DNA of 64,000 bases. Origin: Thozetella sp. PMI_491. Lineage: Eukaryota; Ascomycota; Sordariomycetes; Chaetosphaeriales; Chaetosphaeriaceae. The notes under the pieces were generated by a model that was given only the letters and a program-made list of their open reading frames with translations, was not told where the DNA came from and did no database searches. Below, one piece after another: positions 44,817-54,599 of this stretch (the first letter of the stretch is position 1; each line of letters starts with the position of its first letter). The stretch spans positions 218,137-282,136 of the forward strand of contig MU270052.1 of the NCBI GenBank assembly GCA_021432635.1, written 5' to 3'. Both the position numbers and the translations under genes were made by a program.

Positions 44817-46439
44817 TCAGTCCCTCCCTTGATCAACCCGGTCCTCGCCCCCCCTGCCCCTCGACTCCACACTCTCTCCCAGGTTTGCTGGGGGATCCGT
44901 CAAGGTCGCATAGGTATCCCCGCTGAAGCCCGAATCCGACACGGGACTAAGTCGACTGGGACTCGCCGGGTCGTTCAAGCCGAGTACAAAACTCTCCTGG
45001 CTGTTGGCCCAGCGGAGCTCCAGACCAGGATCATCGCCTACTCCGACGCCAAGACAACTGCTCATCGTCCTGCTTCTTCGCCGGTTTGGTTCTTTGTCCG
45101 GGTCCTCACCGTACCCGAGATACTGGTCGTAGTATCCCTCAAACCCCACCGAGTTGCTACGTCGCTTCTCCGTCTCCCCCTGTCCATCCTCGTCGCCCTC
45201 GGCACGTAGTAGAACCGCCCGATCCTCGCCGGCTCCACGACCGGTTGTGGTGGCACCTCTGCTGCGCGGCGCCATACTACTCATGAAGCTACGCAGGCTC
45301 AGCGTTGTCGGTGTGCGATGTGCTGCTGTGAGAGCCGGCATGGGCGGTGCCGGCATCGCCGCCGCCATCTGGAGGTTCGCGATGCTGGGGTTCTTGCTTC
45401 TTGCCTGTGGTGTACAGGGCTCGGTCCAAGGGTATCCGTGGTAGCTGACAACGGTCAAGTTCAAACTGCCTTGCTGCTCGTCGTGGTCGTCAACCGGGAT
45501 CCGCCGGCCGGGCTGGTGCGGCTCACCCATCCCGAGCTTGGGCCAGAAGCGAGCGACAACAGGCCTTAGGGTGGGAGCACTGGCACACATTAGAGCAATG
45601 TCGCACTCAAGGATGGTCATGATGAAGAAGCCCAGCGTGTTGGTGACTTGGACGCTGGCCCCCGAGGGCCGGTAGTTGGCGCGTAGAGAGAGCTGCAGGC
45701 GCGTCATGCTCGCCGCGATGACGAATACGCTGAGGCTTAAGACAACTGCTAGAGCGATCTTCTGGCGCCGCGGGAGATCCAGGCGGACGACGCAGTAGAC
45801 GATTAGGATGATGAGCCAGGCATCCGTCGCCGTGTGTAGCGAGGCGGATGCGATCAGAAGCGGCACGAAGCTGAAGCACTTCATCGGCTGGCCGAAAAAC
45901 TGCCCACTTGTGGGATGGCACTGGAAGATGCTCATGAAGAGCATCGGGATACCGTACAGGAGGACAAAGCAGACCGTACCCCAGGCAAGTCGGCGCTCGG
46001 CTGGCCGCGACGAGAACATACGCAAGTAGAATGCCAGTATGGAGAGCTTCGTTGCGCACAGACAGAGCTGGTAGAAGATGAGGCCGGTGTAGGTGCGCAG
46101 CATGTACGGCTGTATCGACTCATACTCGGCCGTCTGGCTAAAGTCGGCACCCAGGTCGGTTGTCGAGACCACAACGGCATTGCGGATGTCTGAAGTCGAC
46201 GCCGCGATGCTGTAGACGACGCACACGGCCGTCGAGAAGAGCCAGCCCAGTACTATCAGGGTGTCGTCAAGAAACCATTTCCGAAGAAGGAAGAGGCGTG
46301 ACCACGCTCGGGCGAATATAAACAGCGTGCACACGATGTGAGGTACCAGGATCCCAGCTAACACGGCAGGAACGTGAGAGCTGTCGTTGCTCTGCGAGGG
46401 TGTTAACGTTGCTTGAGATGGGGATGCTGCCGTGGACAT
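44817..46439 (-). CDS. PTH11-like fungal rhodopsin-domain receptor
   Basis: A single-exon gene of 540 residues with seven hydrophobic spans in about the first 310 residues. It shows the pattern of the fungal rhodopsin-domain family (related to PTH11): TM1 followed by R-x-W-SR, then KWFLDDTLIVLGWLF with the paired Asp, SILAFYLRMF after TM3, an FQCHPTSGQFF loop with the conserved Cys and CFSF before TM5, and TNTLGFFIMTILECDIALMCASAPTLRPV at TM7. The C-terminal 220 residues are a cytoplasmic, Ser/Arg/Pro-rich tail. There is no CFEM cysteine domain at the N-terminus, so this is the non-CFEM class. Members sense surface or nutrient cues through G proteins. The ligand is unknown. The gene lies in tandem orientation with the mucin-like gene downstream. 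Confidence 0.88.
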   Translation of the reverse strand: MSTAASPSQATLTPSQSNDSSHVPAVLAGILVPHIVCTLFIFARAWSRLFLLRKWFLDDTLIVLGWLFSTAVCVVYSIAASTSDIRNAVVVSTTDLGADFSQTAEYESIQPYMLRTYTGLIFYQLCLCATKLSILAFYLRMFSSRPAERRLAWGTVCFVLLYGIPMLFMSIFQCHPTSGQFFGQPMKCFSFVPLLIASASLHTATDAWLIILIVYCVVRLDLPRRQKIALAVVLSLSVFVIAASMTRLQLSLRANYRPSGASVQVTNTLGFFIMTILECDIALMCASAPTLRPVVARFWPKLGMGEPHQPGRRIPVDDHDEQQGSLNLTVVSYHGYPWTEPCTPQARSKNPSIANLQMAAAMPAPPMPALTAAHRTPTTLSLRSFMSSMAPRSRGATTTGRGAGEDRAVLLRAEGDEDGQGETEKRRSNSVGFEGYYDQYLGYGEDPDKEPNRRRSRTMSSCLGVGVGDDPGLELRWANSQESFVLGLNDPASPSRLSPVSDSGFSGDTYATLTDPPANLGESVESRGRGGEDRVDQGRD

Positions 46440-48595
46440 CCACTTACTCCTGCCCCAGCCCCATCTTGTCCGGGGGCGATGACACCCGTGGTGTTAAGAG
46501 TGTAGGTGAGGTTGAATTGCGTGTGACCAGGCTCCGTGGTCACTCCCATGGCTGTGAGAGGGCCCGTCCACGGACTGCTGGATGGCTTGATCTTGTTGTT
46601 GCCAACCTAGCTTCCAAGTGCGGTGAGCTGCACTTCCCCCTCGACATGGACCAAGAGCTCCGTGCAGATACAGCAGGGCAATGCAAGGGCCAGGCTGTCT
46701 TCCAGGTACGGAGTGTGTTGGTGAGGCGGGACCTGACCAAGCAGCGCTTGCATATATGTAGGTCCTCGGTTGCCGACGCCTGGGGCTACGAACAGCGGGT
46801 TGCCGAGTCTCCAGAGAAAGCAGGAACGAGAAAACAGGTAAACAAGCCGCCGTCATCTATTTGACCTCGTCCCGCGGCTTCGAGCTCGAGCTCGCCCTCC
46901 AACGCCAGACTGGTCCCGCAACCGTCGACCAGTGCCATAGCGGCGCATCAACAACCCCCCCTCACAAATACAGAGCTCGTCTCGTCCCGCAGGCCAGGAA
47001 TGGTCAAGCGGCGCGGAAGTGAACCAAACTATGAGCCTCCGCAGAGACGGGACGAGCACGCCAGTGCGGTCGCACGGCAAACGCGGCGGCCTGATTGGCC
47101 CGTCCGGACGCAGAAGGAGGTGCGGTCCAAATTGAGCCAGAATTGCTCGCACCCGCCGATTGGGGCGCGTTGCGGGGGAGCTCGCTGAGGGCAAATATAG
47201 ACCTTAATGCCGGGCGTGTGAGCTGCTGAGTTTGGCAGCGTATCTGGGCGGCGCGAGCCAACCCTCGAGCTCACGGTGCGGTCATCGGGTGTATAGTGGA
47301 CGGCGGTATATGATATCGCCCAGGAAAGCATGTCCTGCTCCTACGGCCCGGGTTTCCTGACTGTGATTGTTGTAGCGACGGGCATCGAGATGCGTGCCCA
47401 CCAGCCTGCGGCCTACGTCCTCACCAGCACAGAGCTCGCCCATGCGGGCTCGCCCGGCCCTCCCGAAACATCGGAGGTAGGAGGCCTGCTCAGAATACGT
47501 GAACACCTTAGTTCTCGTTAATCGTGGTAGCACCGCTAAACTACGCCAAGCCCACCAGCCGTCCGATGCCCTCCCTAGGGTCCATAGTCTCCCGTCCTCG
47601 TCAGTGCTTTCCCGTGTGCCATCCCATCTTTGCACACGCAGTACCCGCCATTGTGGGGGGCAGCGGCATAGACCAGCAACTCCTCACCTTCCTGCAAGTG
47701 CGGAACCTCGGACGCCGTGAAGCCTCCGGAGCGGTGAGCTCGTCGGGCACGACGCCGCCGTCGACGAAAGCATTGCTTCGTGGTTGAGGATATAGGTATA
47801 TGTGCTTTTGCTATTTTCCTGGCCCACTGTATTGGCCTTCTTGCCATCCTCTCACGCTGGGTAGGGGTTGATCGCAGGATTTCGGATCGGATCGTGGCAC
47901 TTGCCTAGGGTAGGGGTCCCTCCTTCAACAGCTTGGCCGGGTGAGCTCCATTGCTTGCACCCCGCAAATGCAACCCTCCGCATGCAAGCCGCAACACACG
48001 GACATCATTGACAGCGGCCGCAAGCAACACACTCCTAGGTCTGAGAGCTCGAGGCTTGAGAGCCCGAGCTCCGCGGGTGACCTGCAGTTGGCCAGAGCCA
48101 CTCACGGCGGGTTCTCTCTACACCCTCTCGTCGGTCCATCCAGTGTGATGCCGCCACACTTGTTCATGTTTGACATCGACGGAAACATGCGTTCGGCTGC
48201 TGTTCCGAGCTACTTAGACCACCGGCCAGCCCTTCCGAGTGGCCGTATGTAGCATGACAGGCATCTAGTGTGGAGGGTCAGCAACAACGTTGCTTCGTCG
48301 AGATCGGTGTTGAGGCGCTAGGGCCTGTATTATGTAGCCTCGCCATCAGATGCACCTGAAAGAATACAGCAACTACTTGCATCTTCGGAGGAGTGTCCTT
48401 GGATCTTTGTTTCGCATGAGCATGTTTCAAGCATGGTTTCGCTTCAAGTGAGGTTGGGCGTGCGGTGGTATCGCCGTATCGCTTGTCTCTATACCGGGCA
48501 TATCTCAAGCCGTCTATTCCCCCCCCTTTGGACCCTATGCCTTGATGCACTGAGCGCCCGTCTATTGTACTAGGTAAGCATCCTCAAGTATGCCT
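46440..48595. other. 2.2-kb spacer, no firm gene
   Basis: This lies between the receptor start (46439, minus) and the biotin ligase stop (48596, minus). Chance frames occur on both strands, but none has recognisable domains or splice logic. It probably holds the receptor promoter and the ligase 3' UTR. Confidence 0.35.
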
Positions 48596-50841
48596 TTAAA
48601 CTTTCCTCTTGATGAGGCCCTTCCAGAAATCAAAGCTATTTTCGTCGCTCTGGAGCGCCCACTTCTTGCCAGTGCTCCTCAAGGCTCCATTGATCCCGTC
48701 GTCCTTGAGTTCCTCTGCCAGAAGCATCCCCCAGTCAGTAGTGATGCCAAGAACGCGTGCCTTCACACCCCCCTCCGCTTCTAGGCTAACGATTTGGTTG
48801 GTATGCAGCCAGTTCGAGTAGTACTTGCGCTCGAGTTCCTTGTTGAAGCCATCTCGTATGAACTCCGCGTATAGAGACTCCAGACGCGTGAGGATGCGAG
48901 CGATGAGCCGCTCGATGCGATACGGCGCTAGTCCTGCGTCTAGTGACGAAGCCAAGGCGTCCAAGCTCGTCGTGGGTCGGCTGTTGTTGGTGTTGATGCC
49001 GATACCGAGCACTATCTGGTAGTTGCCGTTGCAGTACGCGCAGTTCGCCAGAATCCCGCCAATCTTGACGTAGGACGGAGTCTCTGCTGACTTCGTGGGA
49101 TCGAGAGCGTAGATGTCGTTGGGCCACTTGAGCTTGACCGGCATGGCGCCGTATCCCTTGTCGTAGTCCTGGATGGCATCGACAATGGCGATGGCAGCTA
49201 GATACTGGATGAAGACAATTGGACGGGTAGCGGCGTACTGCGCCGGATGGTTGATCACGGTCGAGAAGATCATGCTGCCTGGGGGCGAGACCCAAACGTT
49301 GGATCCTCTGCCTCTACCGGCCACCTGAGTTGTTGCTGCCACAGTAAAACCCGTGGGGAGTTTGGCGAGAAGTTTGGGGTTCCTGCTTTATGTTAGTCGC
49401 ACTGTATTATTACTCTCCGAGGGAAATTCTTACTTGTCCAATATCGTGTTCGTGCTGGTGAGAACCTCGCCGTATATGAGGGCATCTCCCCAAGTGTCGG
49501 CCTCCTCTTCCCGATTGCGGTATTCCTTCAGACTCCAATAATACAGACTGTGGTTAAAGTAAGGAGTCTCCTTTGCCTCCGGCCATGCATCCTCATGCGA
49601 AACGATCCTCTTGGGGATATAGCTATATTCGGTTGTTGGATCGGGTGAATTCGATCTGCTTCGCTTGCCATTGTCCTTCTTCGGCGTCGCATACTCGGCT
49701 GCCAGGCTCTTCTGAAGTTCGGCCATCGACCATCTCGAGTCCGGCTTCTCAAGGTGAAACAAGTCGTTCTCTGCCTTGATGTACTCTTCGCCCTCCTCCC
49801 GGGTGATAACATCCTCCAAGGAGAACAGGAGCTCGCCGACGTCCGCGTGCCTGATTGCAGAGAGATGGAGCCGAGAGAGGGACGGGACGTTGGTGCCCTC
49901 CTGGCTGACCTCAAGGCCCAGTTTGGTGAGACATGCCTTGAGGAAGCTGATCCTTGCGCTGTCGTCGGCGGCAAGAGTATCTACTAGATCTGCGTACCCG
50001 GGTACGTTGGTTTCCTTGTTGAGGATCTCTGCGGCGAACCTGGGAGGAATGGTGAGCAGGCACAGAGCCCCGCAGAATTCATCGAGACTCACTCTGGGTG
50101 CGGTCCAGTCAAAATGGAGGATCCGTCTCCGACCTTAGAATACACTACAGCGGCCTTTCCCACCTCGGGCTCGAGATCAAGGGTGTCGCCATACTCGGCG
50201 AGGACGAGGACCCCCTGGGTGGTGAGATCTTCGGCCCCAGCGAACACCCCCCCTCCATTGTAGTAGCAGCGCAGCTCGTCCGGCACCGTCCCTGCCCCAG
50301 AGAAAGCGTCCTTCTTCACGATCACCCTTGCGGCGCGCGCGCCGCTCTCGCTGTGATACTTGAATCCTTTGAACGCACTACCCTTGCAGGTGCCCGGGAA
50401 GAAGGCAAGCTCGCGGGAGCCGATCACCTCCATCTCCTTGTCGCCGACCTCGAACTCGCACCTGCGGCTGCCGTAGTAACCGCCGGCACAGAAACCGAAG
50501 TACGCGCCGCCGGACCGGACGTACTGGGCGATGAGCTTGTTGCCGGCGCCGTTGAGGTCCCGGCAGTAGCCGAGATCAGCACCACCGGGGAAGACCAGCA
50601 GCGCGCAAGACGGCGCCCATGGCTCCTTGAGCAGGACCGTCTCGGTGATGGGGATGACGGCATAATTGGGAGACAGCAGCCTGCGCAGGGAGTAGATGCA
50701 ATGCCGGACTGACTCAAGCGTTGAGCCGGGGCCTGTGGTGTGTTAGGCCCGCCACAGATTTAGAGGCCATGATGCGCCATTTTTATGATGTGGACGACAC
50801 TTACCGGCATACACCAAGACGTTCAACTTCCGGGCGCTCAT
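48596..50841 (-). CDS. BPL1: Biotin-protein ligase
   Basis: Four exons on the minus strand: 50841-50805, 50732-50093, 50039-49434 and 49382-48596, all with GT-AG introns (72, 53 and 51 nt). They give 689 residues in one frame. The N-terminal half is the fungal BPL glutamine-amidotransferase-like domain (LNVLVYAGPGSTLESV, LLVFPGGADLGY, GGAYFGFCAGGYYGS). The C-terminal half is the catalytic BirA-like domain with the ATP/biotin loop GRGRGSN (450-456), KWPND (513-517) and KIGGIL. It ends in a small beta-barrel C domain. It makes biotinyl-AMP and transfers biotin to lysines of acetyl-CoA and pyruvate carboxylases. It is transcribed divergently from the COA4-like gene. Length and order match the yeast enzyme family. 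Confidence 0.94.
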
Positions 50842-51028
50842 TTTGTGAGTTGTTGACCCTATGCTCCCAACAGAAAGTGCTGGGGCGGGATGGGGCTGTC
50901 CCGGGCCGAGGGACTAGGGTGTGAAGAATGCAATGTCGTGCTGCTACCCGGAGCTCCGATTCTTAGCAGTTGGCAACTAAGCAAGAGCTAACCAGCAAAC
51001 GATTCGTCGAGGACCAATTGGCGGCAGA
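50842..51028. promoter_or_regulatory. Bidirectional promoter, BPL1 / COA4-like
   Basis: Only 187 bases separate the two divergent start codons (50841 on minus, 51029 on plus). Any promoter for either gene must lie here or inside the first exons and introns. No TATA box is obvious, as in many fungal housekeeping promoters. Confidence 0.55.
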
Positions 51029-51631
51029 ATGTCGAAGCCGGAAGACCAGAAACAGCAGGACATTGCTCCTATCAATCAACAGGACGACGACGAGCCAGAC
51101 GACTGGTAAGCACCGCTCCCCGGCAGTTGTTGGAAGGATGGCTTGCTCCTCTTCCGAGACATCCAGCGACGGCGTGGGCCGATCCACCGCCAGGATACCA
51201 GGATCTCGTAGCAGCCTCGGCCTCTCCAGCGCGTGGTCCATGAGAAGCGCTAATTCTTCCATCGCAGGGACAAGCGCATATTTAGTACCGGCTGTGCAGG
51301 TATGTTCCGCGATGCACCAAGCCAGGAATTGCTGCGACGAGTGGTGGCGCTCTGAGCATGCTGGGATGGCTTGGTGCGCTTCTTTAGAATGGAAGCAAGC
51401 TCACCTACTCGGGCAGATGAGAATGCCAAGCTGACCGACTGCTATTTCGAAAAGAAGGACTGGAGAGCCTGCAAAGACGAGGTGAGAAATCGATATCGAT
51501 ATTCTATAGCAGCTCTCTGCGCTCTGCCAGGCCGGACCTACTCACTGCTTGTTCTGCTTTAGATGGAGGTATTCAAGTCCTGTTGGAAGAAGCATGGTAA
51601 TAACGATCGGACGTCTACCAAGGACGCATGA
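51029..51631 (+). CDS. Twin CX9C protein, COA4/Cmc3-like
   Basis: Four small exons (51029-51105, 51268-51299, 51417-51481, 51563-51631) joined by GT-AG introns of 162, 117 and 81 nt give an 80-residue protein that no single open frame reveals. It has an acidic N-terminus (DDDEPDDWDKRI) and the helix-turn-helix signature C35-x9-C45 ... C55-x9-C65. The core ends FKSCWKKHG. Such proteins are folded in the mitochondrial intermembrane space by Mia40. The W-D-K-R-I start of the domain and the DWRxCKDEMEVFK linker fit COA4/Cmc3, an assembly factor for cytochrome c oxidase. The twin CX9C call is firm and the COA4 assignment is probable. Confidence 0.85.
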
Positions 51632-52003
51632 GATCCCTGCAGGGACCCTCTTAGATCTCTACTAGATCTCCATGTATTAATTATTTCTTCTCATGATCCA
51701 GCTCGCACTCCCCTCAATGATGCCCTTTCTTCTCTGCCCTCTTTCGCCGCAGCTCGTGGCTACTTCATGATGTTTTCCTGGTGCTTTCTGATGTGCACAT
51801 ATTGCTAGCGAAATATCTGTTTATGCACGTTCTATGGTGCATATCAGCTAGTTTACTAACACGTATCCAGGCTCCAGCACAACCCTTGCCTGTGGCGAGG
51901 ATCGGGTGGCCCAAGCTCTAACCAGAGAGACGAAAATTCGAGCTGGTTGACAAGCGCAAGATAGCACATCGTAATCTTTCCCAACCCCATCCCCACCGTC
52001 AAC
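51632..52003. other. Spacer with MGM101 promoter
   Basis: A 372-bp gap between the COA4-like stop and the MGM101 start. It is pyrimidine-rich at both ends. No other feature was seen. Confidence 0.4.
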
Positions 52004-52971
52004 ATGCGATCCGGGGCCTCCCAGACATCGCGCCTGTTGCGGCAGTCATGCCAAAGCTTGAGTGGCGCCCAGGGCGCTTCCTGGGCCACCGCGCGACTGC
52101 GACAGCGACCTTTCCTCACGGCTGCCCTGACAACGGCGAGCCGGGCAGTTCCCAGGCCGGCGGCAAGAGCAGTCACGAAGCCTGCATCAACCTTCACCAA
52201 ATCTGCGGCGAAACCTGCCGCCGAGAAGCCGACAGCAACCCCCGCCGCGAAGGCCTCGAACGGCGCCGCAGCACCAGCAGTAACCCCTGCCGCACCCGAG
52301 GCGAGCAATGGTGATGGAAACGGCAACGGCAATGGGCTCGGGACCGGGGCGGAAAGCAACGGGGAGAACGGCATCGACTGGAGCACGTCATTCCAGGGCG
52401 TGGGCACGGTGGCTTTCAGCCCGGAGGCGTCCCAGATCCTGCTGGCCGACATCAAGACGGACGATATCGAGATCAAGCCCGACGGAATCGTCTACCTCCC
52501 CGAAATCAAATACCGACGGATCCTGAACCGCGCCTTTGGCCCTGGGGGCTGGGGCATGGTACCACGCGGCGACCTGGTGGTAGAGGAGAGGGTGGTGACG
52601 CGGGAGTATGCGTTGATCGCCCACGGGCGGTAAGTTCTAGTCCTCCTTTTGGCTTGTCCCCAACAGCCCATGCCGAATGCTGACGGTGTGCCTCCAGGTT
52701 TGTCGCCCAGGCACGCGGCGAGTGCCAATACTTTTCTACGGATACCATCACGACCGCAGGGGAGGGGTGCAAGTCGAATGCGCTGATGCGCTGCTGCAAG
52801 GACCTCGGAATCGCCTCGGAGCTGTGGGACCCGCGCTTTATTCGCGGCTTCAAGAAGACGCATTGCGACGAGATATGGGTCGAGCATGTCACCACCAAGA
52901 AGAAGCGACAAATTTGGGTGCGCAAGGACAGCCCGGCCCCTGCGTATCCTTACCAGCTGGCCAAGAAATAA
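52004..52971 (+). CDS. MGM101: Mitochondrial genome maintenance protein MGM101
   Basis: Two exons, 52004-52629 and 52698-52971, with a 68-nt intron (gtaagt...tccag) that joins IAHGR to FVAQARGEC, giving 299 residues. The N-terminus is rich in Arg, Ser and Ala without acidic residues ([15 protein letters not shown]...), a mitochondrial presequence. An Ala/Pro/Gly-rich linker follows, then the conserved core ([20 protein letters not shown]... [31 protein letters not shown]... FKKTHC). The core is the Rad52-related single-strand annealing fold of Mgm101, which binds mtDNA nucleoids and supports recombinational repair. It ends YPYQLAKK. The assignment is firm from the core. Confidence 0.93.
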
Positions 52972-53465
52972 GGGAGGCGTCGCAGGGGAGGGATTGGCAT
53001 ATCTATATGTACGGGGGCTTTGAGGGCTTCTCAGCTCAGCTCGGGAAGAAGCACCATTGGGAATGACCTAGTCGAGGGGGCTTCTCCGCTCTTAAGGGGC
53101 ACCGGGAGAGGCCGTGTATATTACTCTGTATACGGGTTGCCGCGCGCGTCCCGCAGTTCCAAGATACCATCTTCCATGTAGGATAGACGATAGACGAGCA
53201 GCCTGATTCGCAGTGCGGATCTACTGGGAATCACAGAAAGCACCTGACTCACACAGATCATGGGCGAAGGTAGCCAGGGTGAAAATGCCATTGCCGGTCC
53301 AGAGCTAATGTTACAGAGCGTAGCCGTCGTATTGTAGGATGAGCTACCACGGCCTCCCATGTCGACCTGTATCCCTTGCGGTCGTGTCTACCAAACCGAA
53401 ATTACCGCCAAACGCCGTCTTGTCCACTGGTGTGAGTGTCTAAGGGCTAGAGACTCCTTGGGGCT
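52972..53465. other. Convergent 3' spacer
   Basis: Between the stop codons of MGM101 (plus) and the REEP-family gene (minus). It holds their 3' UTRs. No other feature is supported. Confidence 0.4.
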
Positions 53466-54599
53466 CTAGTGCTCCACGCCGGAACTCTTCCCCACGTCGG
53501 AGCCTCCGCTCGCACCGCCCCATCCCCACGGCATCCAGCTTCCGCCGGCCGCCGCTGGAGTGCGCTTCCGCACGCCCGTGTCATCGTCCATATCCTCCGT
53601 GCCGCTCTCGGCTTCCAGCCTCTCGAAGTCGGGCTCGCTGCGGCTCTTAACCAGGCCACTTCCCGACTGCTGGGCACCTTCTGAGCCACCGTCAAGGCTA
53701 ATGCTCGTCGCGCGGGCGCCGTCACGGCGTTGCTCTTCCTCCTCCTTGAGGTGCGTTGCCTCGCGGTCGAGCGCCGAGAGCATTATGTTCAACCGCTCGC
53801 GCTGCGCATCAATGAAGGACATGCGCTTCGAGGCGCCGCGAATCGAGTCGGGAATCAAGGGTGCCCGGCCGGATTGGTTCTTGGATGTGCCCGTGGCGAC
53901 GCTGACAGCCGACGCAAGGAGATTGTAGAAGTCGGTTCCAGCTCCGCCAACTGCTCCGGTGGCGGCGTCCCACCGCGCGGCCGGGAGGCTGAAGCGTGCT
54001 AGGAGGGCCTCAGTGTAGGATCCAGAAGTAGCGGATGGGGCTGCCGCTGCCGTGGGCTCCTCCGCGGTGGGGGGGAGACCGAGTACACTGGTTCTAAGGA
54101 GCTCGATGGCGCGCTTGATGTAGGCGATACCGGCGGAGCGGAGGTGCTCGTGCGCATCGGCAATGAAGATGTCAATCCGAGTCTCGTTCTTATCTAGCCA
54201 GGGATGAATGCGCTCCTGGTAGATGATCTTGGCGCCTTGGGTCTGCGGCAGGACTAGGTAGAGGAGGAATAGTAGGCGGATGTATGCGTAGAAAGGAATC
54301 CTGTATAGGGAGCGTTAGATCCGTCACCAAGGAGGTAGGACTCGCAATGGGACCGTACCACACGAGAATCCACTCAGTCCAGGACTCTACGAGGAGAGCG
54401 CAGGCTAGGACCACCCAGTACATCAGCCATGGCGTGAGCTGGGCCGGGTCCGAAGTCTTGAGGGCTTTGTAGGAGGCGAACAGGGGGAAGAGGAAGGACG
54501 CAATAGAGCTACGGAAGGTTAGCTGCAGGACCCCAAGAGTCTCTAGCCCCGCTGGTGGGGTGTGACGCACGAGAGCAGTTTGGCGAAGATGTCAAACAT
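53466..54599 (-). CDS. REEP/Yop1 (TB2/DP1/HVA22) family ER-shaping protein
   Basis: Three exons on the minus strand: 54599-54571, 54508-54359 and 54300-53466 (introns of 62 and 58 nt; donors gtgcgt and gtacgg, the latter uncommon). The product has 337 residues: MFDIFAKLLSSIASFLFPLFASYKAL, then LTPWLMYWVVLACALLVESWTEWILVWIPFYAYIRLLFLLYLVLPQTQGA in two hairpin membrane segments, then IYQERIHPWL. This is the TB2/DP1/HVA22 core that bends ER membrane into tubules. The remaining 220 residues form a Ser/Glu/Gly-rich cytosolic tail with a coiled-coil-like stretch (about 240-265). Yop1 is about 170 residues, so this is the longer second type with a tail, comparable to REEP1-4. It is not Yop1 itself. 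Confidence 0.88.
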
